DNA of 64,000 nt from CAVSIP01 sp963728075 (lineage in GTDB: Bacteria; Actinomycetota; Actinomycetes; JAFAQI01; DASSKL01): contig CAVSIP010000007.1 of assembly GCA_963728075.1 (NCBI GenBank), forward strand, positions 248,001-312,000, in the 5' to 3' direction. The position numbers and the translations under genes were made by a program. This document shows, in pieces, positions 25,528 to 33,654 of the stretch (its first letter is position 1; every line of letters begins with the position of its first letter). The notes under the pieces were generated by a model. The model saw only the letters and a list, made by a program, of their open reading frames with translations. It made no database searches and was not told where the DNA came from.

Positions 25528-25923
25528 GTGTGCGGAGCCACGTCGGCACTCGGTCTGGAGCGCCAGGAGCGGCTGCTCTGGCCGCTGATCAAGGAGCGGC
25601 TTCGGGAGCCGGGCCAGCTCGTGGGGCTCATGCGCGCCGTCCTCGGCGGCGACGCGGAGGTCGCGGTCGTCGTGACGATCACCCCGGCGGGGGTCGCCCG
25701 TCCGGTGGCCGTGCTCGCCACCCCGGTCATCGCGGCCGAGGTGACGATGCTCGACGACGACGTCGACGCGGACGTCCGGCGCGGGCGGATCGGCGACGAC
25801 GAGGTCACCGTGCTGATGGGCAACCCGCCGGGTGAGGAGCGCCGGCCGATCGCCGTGCTCGTCAGCGACTGGATGCGCGAGCACCTGTACGTCTACGCCC
25901 GCGAGCTCTGGCACCGCCGCTGA
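25528..25923 (+). CDS. Hypothetical protein, unrecognised
   Basis: A 131-residue predicted soluble protein starting at GTG 25528. It has an N-terminal helix (LERQERLLWPLIKERL), four beta strands with an EVAVVVTITPAGVARPVAVLATP core in two pieces, and an aromatic end (HLYVYARELWHRR). Codon bias is typical of the neighbours and it is divergent from the methyltransferase with a 68-base gap, supporting a real gene. I do not recognise the family. Confidence 0.65.
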   Translation: MCGATSALGLERQERLLWPLIKERLREPGQLVGLMRAVLGGDAEVAVVVTITPAGVARPVAVLATPVIAAEVTMLDDDVDADVRRGRIGDDEVTVLMGNPPGEERRPIAVLVSDWMREHLYVYARELWHRR

Positions 25924-25943
25924 GCCCACGGCCCCCGCCCCCG

Positions 25944-25961
25944 CCCCGCCCCCCGGCGGGG
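25944..25961. terminator. Bidirectional hairpin between convergent genes
   Basis: CCCCGCC-CCCC-GGCGGGG between the hypothetical gene stop (25923) and the glycosyltransferase stop (25974). Its position and stem strength fit a shared terminator. Confidence 0.5.
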
Positions 25962-25973
25962 AGGGGCGCCTCG

Positions 25974-27941
25974 TCACGCCGGGTTCGGGGTCGTGAGGTC
26001 GTACACCGTCACCCCGCCCACCGTGGTGGCGGCGAAGGTCTGCTGCACCCAGTCCGCGATCTCGGTCGAGGAGCGCGAGGCCTGCGGCCCGCCGAAGAAC
26101 CCGCCCCGACCGCCGAACCCGCCGCCGCCGAGGAAGTAGTGCACCTTCCCGGCCCGGACGAGCTGCTGGAACTGCTCCAGCGTCGGGGTCGGGTCGGTGC
26201 CGTTGAACCCGCCGATCGCCATGACCGGACGGTCCGCGGCGAGCTGGAACCCGGCCGCCGAGTTGGCTCCCACCGCTGCGGCGACCCAGGTATAGCCGGC
26301 GCTGCCGTCGCGCAGGAGTGCGACCAGCTCGCTGCTCGGGGTGCTCGCGTCGAGCAGCCCACCTGCCGCACCGCCGCCCGGAGGGCGTCCGCCTGGCGGC
26401 CGGAACCGGCCGAAGCCTCCGCGCTGTGGCCGGCCCGGCCCGAACCCGCGGCCACCCGAGACGGCCGGACCGGCGGACGGGATCGCGCCGCCGTGTGGCG
26501 TGGCGGCGGTCTCGACCGCGTACGCGACCGGCGCGGCGAGCCCGGCCAGCAGTGCTGCCGTGGCGACCGCAGCGGCTGCCCGGCGGTGCAGCGTCGTCAC
26601 GCCCAGCAGCACGGTGGCCGTACCGAGGGCCGTGGCGACCACGAGCACGCGCAGCCACGGGTACCAGGACGGGCTGCGGTCGAGCAGGACGTACGCCCAC
26701 ACCCCGGTGACCGCGACCGCCGACGCCAGCGCGACCCGTACGGCAGGCTGCTCGCGGCGCCGCCACAGGCTGACCGCCCCGATGCCGACGAGCGCTGCGG
26801 CTCCCGGCGCCAGTGCGACCGTGTAGTACGGGTGGAAGATGCCGGCCATGTAGCTGAACACCAGCCCGGTCAGCACCAGCCAGCCACCCCACAGCAACAC
26901 CTGCGCCCGCGCGGCGTCCGTACGCGGCCGCCGCCACCACAGCCACAGCAGCGCGCCCAGCAGCAGCAGCGCCGCAGGCAGGAACCAGCTCACCTGGCCG
27001 CCGATCTCCGCGTCGAACATGCGGCCCAGCCCGGTGGCGCCCCATCGGCCGGCCGCTCCGGGCGCCCCGCCCCCGACGCTGCCGGTCTCGTTGCCGGTGA
27101 TCCGGCCGAAGCCGTTGTAGCCGAACGCCAGGTCGAGCACGCTGTTGGTCTGCGACCCGCCGATGTACGGGCGCGACGACGCGGGCCAGAGCTCGACGAT
27201 CGCCACCCACCAGCCGCCTGCCACCAGCAGCGCGGCGCCGCTCACGAGCAGCTGGCCGAGCCGGCGCCGCAGGGTGGTCGGTGCGACCACCAGGTAGACG
27301 AGCGCGAACACCGGCACGACGACGAACGCCTGCAGCATCTTGGTGAGGAAGCCGAGGCCGACCAGCGCACCGGCGAGCGCCAGCCAGCGGGTGCTCGCGG
27401 CCTCGGCGGCCCGCAGCACCGCGTACGCGGCGCCCACCAGCAGCAGCACCAGCAGGGCGTCCGGGTTGTTGAACCGGAACATGAGCACCGACACCGGGGT
27501 GATGGCCATGGCCGCGCCGGCGAGCAGCCCCGCACCCGGGCCGAAGTGCCGCCGTACGGCGAGGTAGAGCAGCCAGACGGTGCCCACGCCGGCGAGCGCC
27601 TCCGGGACGAGGATGCTCCAGGAGCTCACCCCGAACACCCGGGCGACCAGGCCCATGACCCACAGCGCAGCCGGCGGCTTGTCGACGGTGATGAAGTTCG
27701 ACGAGTCGAACGAGCCGAAGAACCACGCCTTCCAGCTGTGGCTGCCCGCCTGCACGGCGGCCGAGTAGAACGCGTTCGCCCAGCCGCTGGCGCCGAGACC
27801 GACGAGGTACAGCAGCCCGGTGCCGGTCAGCAGCGCGGCGAGGGCGGGCCGGGCCCACCGCGGGTCCGCCGGTGCCGGCGCGGCCTCCGGGCCGCCCACG
27901 TCGTACGCAGCGTTCACCGGCCGGCCGGTGAGGGCGGTCAT
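25974..27941 (-). CDS. GT39/ArnT-like polytopic glycosyltransferase
   Basis: A 655-residue membrane protein with about 11-13 hydrophobic helices in residues 30-490 and an extracytoplasmic C-terminal domain. The conserved SSNFITVDKPPAALW motif after the first helix is the PMT/ArnT acidic loop, so it likely uses a polyprenyl-phosphate sugar as donor. Residues about 505-540 are strongly Gly/Arg/Pro-rich (GGRGFGPGRPQRGGFGRF), and YFLGGGGFGGRGGFF follows near 610. Its ATG overlaps the stop of the upstream GT2-GtrA gene by four bases; that gene probably makes the lipid-linked sugar. The acceptor is unknown; cell-wall polymer or protein glycosylation are both possible. Confidence 0.85.
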   Translation of the reverse strand: MTALTGRPVNAAYDVGGPEAAPAPADPRWARPALAALLTGTGLLYLVGLGASGWANAFYSAAVQAGSHSWKAWFFGSFDSSNFITVDKPPAALWVMGLVARVFGVSSWSILVPEALAGVGTVWLLYLAVRRHFGPGAGLLAGAAMAITPVSVLMFRFNNPDALLVLLLVGAAYAVLRAAEAASTRWLALAGALVGLGFLTKMLQAFVVVPVFALVYLVVAPTTLRRRLGQLLVSGAALLVAGGWWVAIVELWPASSRPYIGGSQTNSVLDLAFGYNGFGRITGNETGSVGGGAPGAAGRWGATGLGRMFDAEIGGQVSWFLPAALLLLGALLWLWWRRPRTDAARAQVLLWGGWLVLTGLVFSYMAGIFHPYYTVALAPGAAALVGIGAVSLWRRREQPAVRVALASAVAVTGVWAYVLLDRSPSWYPWLRVLVVATALGTATVLLGVTTLHRRAAAAVATAALLAGLAAPVAYAVETAATPHGGAIPSAGPAVSGGRGFGPGRPQRGGFGRFRPPGGRPPGGGAAGGLLDASTPSSELVALLRDGSAGYTWVAAAVGANSAAGFQLAADRPVMAIGGFNGTDPTPTLEQFQQLVRAGKVHYFLGGGGFGGRGGFFGGPQASRSSTEIADWVQQTFAATTVGGVTVYDLTTPNPA

Positions 27942-29182
27942 CCGTGGCTCCCGTCGGCGAGCGCGGTGCAGCCGGGCCGGTCGGCCGCGCGGGGCGGCGG
28001 CGGGATGGCGGGTGGGCCCTGTGCCGCCCGCCGCACGACGGCGTGGCGGAACACCCAGTGCCGGTAGAGGACGAAGCGCAGCATGGTGGCGAGCAGGTTG
28101 GCGACGACGAGGACGGACACCTCGGCCACGCGTGGTGGTGAGGTGACCGCTGCTGCCAGCGCCGCCAGCGCGGCGCTGGTCAGGGCGAGGCCGGCAGCGA
28201 ACACGACCAGCCCCTGGACCTGGTGTCGGCCGGCGTTCGTGCGCCCACGTACGCCGAACGTCAGGCGACGGTTGGCGGCCGTGTTGACCACGGCGGTCGT
28301 GACCAGGGCGACCGCGTTCGCGGCCTGCGCCGGCAGCCCCTCGCGCAGCAGGACGTAGAGCACCAGGTACGCGATCGTGCTGACCGCGCCGACGGCCGCG
28401 AAGGAGGCCACCTGGCGCGGGAGTGCGTACTCCCCGGGCTCGGCAGCGGGCAACGGGATCCGGCCGCGAGCGAGCGACCCGGCGAGCCGGACGATCCCGC
28501 GCACGTCCGCCAGCGCCGTACGCAGGATGTCCACCCGGCTGTCGGGGTCGTCGGCCCAGTCCACCGGCACTTCGTAGATCCGCAGCCCGGAGCGCTCGGC
28601 CAGCACCAGCAGCTCGGTGTCGAAGAACCAGCCGGTGTCCTGGACGAGTGGCAGCAGGCGCAGGGCCGCGTCCCGCCGGACTGCCTTGAAGCCGCACTGC
28701 GCGTCGGAGAAGCGCGTACGCAGCGTCGCGTGCAGCAGCATGTTGTACGCCCGGGAGATGAGCTCCCGCTTCGGGCCCCGCAGCACGCGGGCACCACGGG
28801 AGAGCCGGGTACCGATCGCCAGGTCGCTGTGCCCGGACAGCAGCGGGGCGAGCAGCGGCAGCAGGGCGTTCAGGTCGGTGGACAGGTCCACGTCCATGTA
28901 GGCGAGGACGTCGGCGTCGCTCACCGACCACACGTGCGCGAGGGCGCGACCGCGTCCCCGCTGCTCGACCCGTACGGCGCGGACACCGGGCAGGCGGCCG
29001 GCCAGGGCGGCGGCGACCGGCCACGTCTCGTCCGTGCTGCCGTTGTCCGCGACCGTGATGACGGTCGGGTACGGCAGCCGCCGGGTCACGAAGGCGTGCA
29101 GGCGCACGATGCTGGTCTCGAGGTCGCGCTGCTCGTTGTGGACCGGGACGACGATCTCCACGGCGGGCCCAGCACTGTCCAT
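27938..29182 (-). CDS. GT2 dolichyl-phosphate-mannose-synthase-like transferase fused to a GtrA domain
   Basis: A 414-residue protein. Residues 1-240 form a DPM1-type GT2 domain (VEIVVPVHNEQRDLE, ADNGSTDET, the DxD motif YMDVDLSTD near 96, FSDAQCGFKA). Residues about 255-385 hold four hydrophobic helices and NRRLTFG/VFRHAV typical of GtrA. It should transfer a sugar from a nucleotide donor to polyprenyl phosphate and help flip it. The ATG at 29182 is the start giving the family N-terminus. It is the first gene of a coupled pair with the ArnT-like transferase. Confidence 0.9.
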   Translation of the reverse strand: MDSAGPAVEIVVPVHNEQRDLETSIVRLHAFVTRRLPYPTVITVADNGSTDETWPVAAALAGRLPGVRAVRVEQRGRGRALAHVWSVSDADVLAYMDVDLSTDLNALLPLLAPLLSGHSDLAIGTRLSRGARVLRGPKRELISRAYNMLLHATLRTRFSDAQCGFKAVRRDAALRLLPLVQDTGWFFDTELLVLAERSGLRIYEVPVDWADDPDSRVDILRTALADVRGIVRLAGSLARGRIPLPAAEPGEYALPRQVASFAAVGAVSTIAYLVLYVLLREGLPAQAANAVALVTTAVVNTAANRRLTFGVRGRTNAGRHQVQGLVVFAAGLALTSAALAALAAAVTSPPRVAEVSVLVVANLLATMLRFVLYRHWVFRHAVVRRAAQGPPAIPPPPRAADRPGCTALADGSHG

Positions 29183-29299
29183 GGGCGCACCGTCCCGCCG
29201 CCCGCTCGGGCCGGCCTGGGACGAGCCTGGCAGTTTCCTGAGAGCGCCCCTCGCGTCGCCCCCGCTCACCTCAAGGGGGTGCGGGCGCGGTGCGGCCGG

Positions 29300-30214
29300 T
29301 CAGCCCAGCTGCGGGGCGACCTCGGCCTGGAACAGCGCGAGCGTGTCCTTGGCGCGGGCGGCGTCGCCCATCGTCCAGTCCGGGACGATGAACTCCTCCA
29401 CGCCCGCCTCGGCGTACTCGCCCAGCCGGTCGACGACCTCGGCGGGCGTGCCGACGAGGCGCGGCATGCCCGCCGGCTGCTCGCGCACCTTCGCCAGCCA
29501 GGACTCGTCCGTGCTGAGGAAGACCAGCGCCTGGGTGGAGCGCTCGATCCGCATGGGGTCGCGGTGGACGTCCGCGCAGTGCCGCTCGAGGACCGTCACC
29601 TTGTGCCGGAACACCTCCGGGGTCGACCAGGTGTTCCAGACGTCGGCGAACCGGGCCGCGATCCGCAGCGTGCGCTGCTCGCCGCCGCCACCGACGAGCA
29701 GCGGTAGCCGGTCCTGCACGGGCTTCGGGTCCGCAGGCGCGTCGGTGACCCGGTAGTGCCGGCCGGTGAAGGTGGTGCGCGGCTCACGCAGCAGGGAGGC
29801 CAGGACGTCGCACGCCTCCTCGAACCGGTCGAGGCGGGTGCGGGTGTCGAGCAGGTCGATGCCGTACGCCGCGTGCTCGTTGACCTGCCAGCCGGCCCCG
29901 ACGCCGAGGATCATCCGGCCGTCGCTCACGTGGTCGATCGCCGCCGCCTGGTTCGCGAGGACCGCCGGGTGGCGGTAGAGGTTGCCGGCCACGAGTGAGC
30001 CGAGCCGGATCCGCTCCGTACGAGCGGCGAGCCCGGCCAGGACGGCGAAGCACTCCAGCATCGGACCGTCCAGCGGGGCGGCGCCGCCCGGGTCGTTCGG
30101 CATGAAGTGGTCGGCGAAGTACGCGGCGTACCAGCCTGCGTCGTCGCAGGTGCGCACGATGTCGAGGACTTCCGACCAGGGTCGGGTGGGACTTGGCCAC
30201 ACGCTGAACCGCAT
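29300..30214 (-). CDS. LLM-class F420-type oxidoreductase
   Basis: A 304-residue luciferase-like TIM-barrel enzyme. It has MRFSVWPSPTRPW at the N-terminus, YAAYFADHFMPND, RIRLGSLVAGNLYRHPAVLANQA as two pieces and GRMILGVGAGWQVNEHAAYG, a typical F420-dependent LLM set. It probably reduces or oxidises a small hydrophobic substrate. It is divergent from the CO dehydrogenase unit and separated from it by 94 bases, and 117 bases from the GT2-GtrA gene, in which I see no clear signal. Confidence 0.88.
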   Translation of the reverse strand: MRFSVWPSPTRPWSEVLDIVRTCDDAGWYAAYFADHFMPNDPGGAAPLDGPMLECFAVLAGLAARTERIRLGSLVAGNLYRHPAVLANQAAAIDHVSDGRMILGVGAGWQVNEHAAYGIDLLDTRTRLDRFEEACDVLASLLREPRTTFTGRHYRVTDAPADPKPVQDRLPLLVGGGGEQRTLRIAARFADVWNTWSTPEVFRHKVTVLERHCADVHRDPMRIERSTQALVFLSTDESWLAKVREQPAGMPRLVGTPAEVVDRLGEYAEAGVEEFIVPDWTMGDAARAKDTLALFQAEVAPQLG

Positions 30215-30308
30215 GCCCGCACCCTAGAGGCGGGACCAACGGCTCTGCTGGCCCAGGTGGCACCGGACGAGCATCGGGTGCGTTCCCGTCGTGGGGCGGT
30301 GCGCACGT
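30215..30308 (+). promoter_or_regulatory. Upstream region of the coo-hyh unit with a possible DosR-like box
   Basis: The only sizeable gap before the ten-gene unit, so the promoter should be here. GGGACC-AAC-GGCTC (30232-30245) matches the DevR/DosR core GGGAC(T/C)-NNN-GNCCC at all fixed positions but one. No convincing -35/-10 pair is visible. The ATG at 30309 lacks a strong Shine-Dalgarno sequence. Confidence 0.35.
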
Positions 30309-30953
30309 ATGAAGACCGTCTTCGTCAACCCGGAGCGGTGCATCGGCTGCCTGCAGTGCCAGTTCGCCTGCGCGGTCGAGCACTCGGCGAGCAAGGACCC
30401 GGCCCTCGCCTGGACGGAGGACCCGGTGCCACGCGCCCGGGTGCACGTCCAGGCCGGGCAGTCACTCGGGACGTCGTTCCCGAACCGCTGCCGCCACTGC
30501 GACCCGGCACCGTGCGTCGCGGTCTGCCCGACGTCCGCGCTGCACCGCGAGGCGGCGTACGACGTGGTGGTCGTCGACCAGGAGGCCTGCATCGCCTGCG
30601 CGATGTGCGCGCTCGTCTGCCCGTTCGACGTGCTGACGTTCCACGCGGTGGCCGACGGGGGTGCGCCGCGGATCACCGCGGTGAAGTGCGACGGCTGCCT
30701 GGACCGCGTGCAGCGTGGCGAGGAGCCCGCGTGCACGGAGGCCTGCAAGACCGACGCTCTGGTGTACGGCGAGCTCGACGAGCTGATCGCTGCCGCGCGC
30801 GTACGCCAGACCGCGGTCGTGCTTGCCGCCGCGGCCCACGGCGGCGCCACGGAGGTGCCTTCCGGCGCGGTGCGCGCCTGGCGGGACTGGGGCGAGCAGC
30901 TGGCAGAAGTCGACGAGGCGGCGGCCTCTGGCCACTCTGGAGAGACGCGATGA
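30309..30953 (+). CDS. cooF: CooF/HycB-like four-cluster ferredoxin
   Basis: A 214-residue iron-sulfur electron carrier. Sixteen Cys are arranged for four [4Fe-4S] clusters: CIGCLQCQFAC (residues 11-21), CRHCDPAPCVAVCP (about 60-73), CIACAMCALVCP (about 97-108), and CDGC with CTEAC (about 128-146). It would carry electrons between CooS and the redox partners encoded downstream. The ATG at 30309 gives MKTVFVNPERC, the family start. The stop overlaps the cooS ATG by four bases. In the CO-oxidising bacteria characterised so far this protein links CODH to a hydrogenase or reductase; the order here argues for the same. Confidence 0.9.
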   Translation: MKTVFVNPERCIGCLQCQFACAVEHSASKDPALAWTEDPVPRARVHVQAGQSLGTSFPNRCRHCDPAPCVAVCPTSALHREAAYDVVVVDQEACIACAMCALVCPFDVLTFHAVADGGAPRITAVKCDGCLDRVQRGEEPACTEACKTDALVYGELDELIAAARVRQTAVVLAAAAHGGATEVPSGAVRAWRDWGEQLAEVDEAAASGHSGETR

Positions 30954-32869
30954 CGATCCGCAACAGCAAGCCGGCGTCGGCCCTGAGCATCGCGCCGGAC
31001 GCCCAGCAGATGATCGAGCGGGCACGGGCCGAGGGCATCGAGACGGTCTGGGACCGGCTACGCCGCCCAGCAGCCGCAGTGCGGGTTACTGCGCGCTGGG
31101 GGTCAGCTGCCGCAACTGCTCGATGGGCCCTGCCGCATCGACCCGTTCGGGGAGGGGCCGCAGAAGGGCGTCTGCGGCGCGGACGCGGACATCGATCGTC
31201 GCGCGCAACCTCGGCCGCTCGATCGCTGCCGGCGCGTCGGCGCACTCCGACCACGGTCGCGACATCCTCGAGGTGTTCGCCGCCACGGCACGTGGCGAGA
31301 CGGCCGGCTACCACATCACCGACGAGGCCAAGCTGCGCCGGCTGGCGGTGGAGCTCGAGATCCGCGTGGACGGGCGCGAGGTGCTGGACGTAGCGCGCGA
31401 GGTGGCCGACGCGCTGTTCGAGGACTTCGGCAGCCGCAAGCACGAGGTGTCGTTCATTCGGCGCGTACCCAGGCAGCGCCGCGACCTGCTCGACCGTCTC
31501 GGCATCACGCCCCGCGGCATCGACCGCGAGAACGTCGAGATGCTGCACCGCACCCACATGGGCGTGGACAACGACTACATCAACCTGCTGCTGCACGGCC
31601 TGCGCACCAGCCTCGTCCGACGGGTGGGGCGGGTCGATGATCGCCACCGAGCTGTCCGACATCATGTTCGGTACGCCGGAGCCGGTCACGTCGACGGTGA
31701 ACCTGGCCACGCTGCGCGCGCGACCAGGTCAACATCGCGCTGCACGGTCACAACCCGCTGCTGTCCGACGTCATCGTCGCAGGCTGCGTCCGACCCCGAG
31801 CTGCTGGAGCTGGCGCGGCAGAAGGGCGCCACCGGGATCAACCTGGTCGGCCTGTGCTGCACCGGCAACGAGCTGCTGATGCGCCGCGGCGTACCGATGG
31901 CGGGCAACCACCTCATGCAGGAGCTGGTGCATCATGACCGGCGCGCTCGAGGCGATGGTCGTCGACTACCAATGCATCATGCCGTCGGTCATCGACGTCG
32001 CGAAGTGCTTCCACACCGTGGTCATCTCGACCGTCGGAGAAGGCGAAGTTCCCCGGTGCCGTGCACATGGAGTTCGACCCGCACCGCGGCTACGAGATCG
32101 GCAAGGAGATCATCCGCCGGGCGGTCGAGGCGTACGAGGACCGCAACCCGGAGCGTGTCCGCATCCCGGACCAGCCGGTGGAGATGATGGCCGGCTTCTC
32201 GGTCGAGGCGATCCTCGGCGCACTCGGCGGCACGCCGGACCCGCTCGTCGGCGGCGATCGCGGACGGGCGCATCCGCGGTGCGGTCGGCATCGTCGGCTG
32301 CAACAACCCCAAGGTCACCCAGGACTACGGGCACGTGGCCCTGACCCAGCGGCTCATCGAGAACGACGTGCTGGTCGTCGTCACCGGGTGCGCCGCCATC
32401 GCCAACGGCAAGGCCGGCCAGATGATGCCGGCGGCGGCCGAGCAGGCCGGTCCGGGTCTGCGCGGGGTCTGCGAGGCGTTGGGCATCCCGCCGGTCCTGC
32501 ACATGGGGTCGTGCGTCGACAACTCGCGCATCCTCGTGCTCGCGGGGGCGCTCGCCGACCACCTCGGCGTCGACATCGACCGCGCTCCCGCTGGCCGGGG
32601 CCGCACCCGAGTGGTACTCGGAGAAGGCGGTGGCGATCGGCGCGTACGTCGTCGCCAGCGGCATCACGACCGTCCTCGGCGTGCAGCCTCCGGTCTTCGG
32701 CAGCGCGAACGTCACCGGGCTGCTGGCGGACGGGCTCGACGACGTGGTCGGGGCCAAGTTCGCCGTCGAGGCGGACCCGGAGAAGGCGGCGGTCCTCATC
32801 CGCCGGCACCTCGAGGCCAAGCGCAAGGGGCTGGGTCTGCCGGCGCTGGAGCCGGACGAGATCCGATGA
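30950..32869 (+). pseudogene. cooS: Ni-dependent anaerobic carbon monoxide dehydrogenase catalytic subunit CooS, eleven frameshifts as read
   Basis: Removing ten extra bases and restoring one gives a 636-residue CooS, normal length. It would oxidise CO to CO2 at a Ni-Fe-S C-cluster. All six C-cluster ligand motifs are present: HGHNP (31743), GLCCTGNE (about 31849), CIMPS (31973), GCNNPK (about 32296), TGCAA (about 32386), GSCVDN (about 32509). B-cluster cysteines follow in SCRNCSMGPC and GVCGAD. Breaks lie at 31058, 31086, 31130, 31191-31194, 31615, 31721, 31782, 31930, 32033, 32250 and 32593. At each one the conserved sequence simply continues in the next frame, without substitutions at key sites. 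The gene overlaps cooF and cooC by four bases. As read it cannot give one polypeptide; error, very recent inactivation, or frameshifting are the options. Confidence 0.88.
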
Positions 32870-33654
32870 CTGAGCCGCTGCGCGTTGTCGTCACCGGCAA
32901 GGGCGGCGTCGGCAAGACGACGGTCACCGCGGCGCTGGCCCGGCTGCTCGCCCGGGCCGGCCACAACGTCCTCGCGGTCGACGGTGACGCGCAGTGCAAC
33001 CTGGCCCGCACCCTCGGCCTCCCGGCCGCGGAGGCGGCGGCCATCGTGCCGCTGGCACGCAACACCGACTACACGGCGGAGCGTGCGGGTGGCGGCGGGC
33101 TGGTCCGGCTGAACCCCGACGTCGGCGACGTCACGGCCCGGTTCGCCGTCGCTGCTCCGGACGGCGTGCGGCTGCTCGTCATGGGTGGCCTGACCCAGGC
33201 CGGGGGCGGCTGCCTGTGCCCGGAGAACTCCGTCCTCGCCGCCACGGTCGCGCAGGTCGGCCGGGCTGCCGCGGACGTCGTGCTGCTGGACACCCAGGCC
33301 GGCGTGGAGCACTTCGGCCGCGCGCTGGCCCGCGGGTTCGACACCGCGCTCGTCGTGGCCGACCCGACCGCGAACGCGGGACAGGTGGCCATGCAGACGG
33401 CCCGGCTGGCCCGCGACCTGGGGATCCCGCGCGTGGACGCGGTCGTCAACCGCTGGCGTACGGGCCGGCCGGTCGGCTGGCTCGCCGAGCCGGACGTCCC
33501 GCTGGACGCCGTGCACAGCCTGCCGTGGGACGACCTGGTGCTCGACACCGAGCCGGCGGTGGACGCCCTGCTCGACGGCGGCTCGCCGTTCGCGGTCGCC
33601 GTGCAGCAGCTGTCGGAGTCCCTGACGGCGCTGCAGCAGGAGGCACCGGCGTGA
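32866..33654 (+). CDS. cooC: CooC-type nickel-insertion ATPase
   Basis: A 262-residue MinD-like P-loop ATPase that loads nickel into CODH. The deviant Walker A GKGGVGKTT is at residues 11-19, and the CxC nickel/zinc site is Cys116-Leu-Cys118 within GGGCLCPEN, both diagnostic of CooC. A VVLLDTQAGVEHFGR switch follows. The ATG overlaps the cooS stop and the stop overlaps the next GTG, so it is embedded in the unit. Its intact frame next to the broken cooS shows the accessory gene is under no visible decay. Confidence 0.92.
   Translation: MTEPLRVVVTGKGGVGKTTVTAALARLLARAGHNVLAVDGDAQCNLARTLGLPAAEAAAIVPLARNTDYTAERAGGGGLVRLNPDVGDVTARFAVAAPDGVRLLVMGGLTQAGGGCLCPENSVLAATVAQVGRAAADVVLLDTQAGVEHFGRALARGFDTALVVADPTANAGQVAMQTARLARDLGIPRVDAVVNRWRTGRPVGWLAEPDVPLDAVHSLPWDDLVLDTEPAVDALLDGGSPFAVAVQQLSESLTALQQEAPA

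Noticed and set aside
30188..30200. Second DosR-like motif GGGACTTGGCCAC
   Set aside because: Spacing of the right half does not fit the consensus, and it lies inside the divergent oxidoreductase gene.
30950..32869. Programmed frameshifting as the explanation for cooS
   Set aside because: Eleven sites with no shared slippery sequence or downstream stimulator; no bacterial precedent. Kept only as a remote option.
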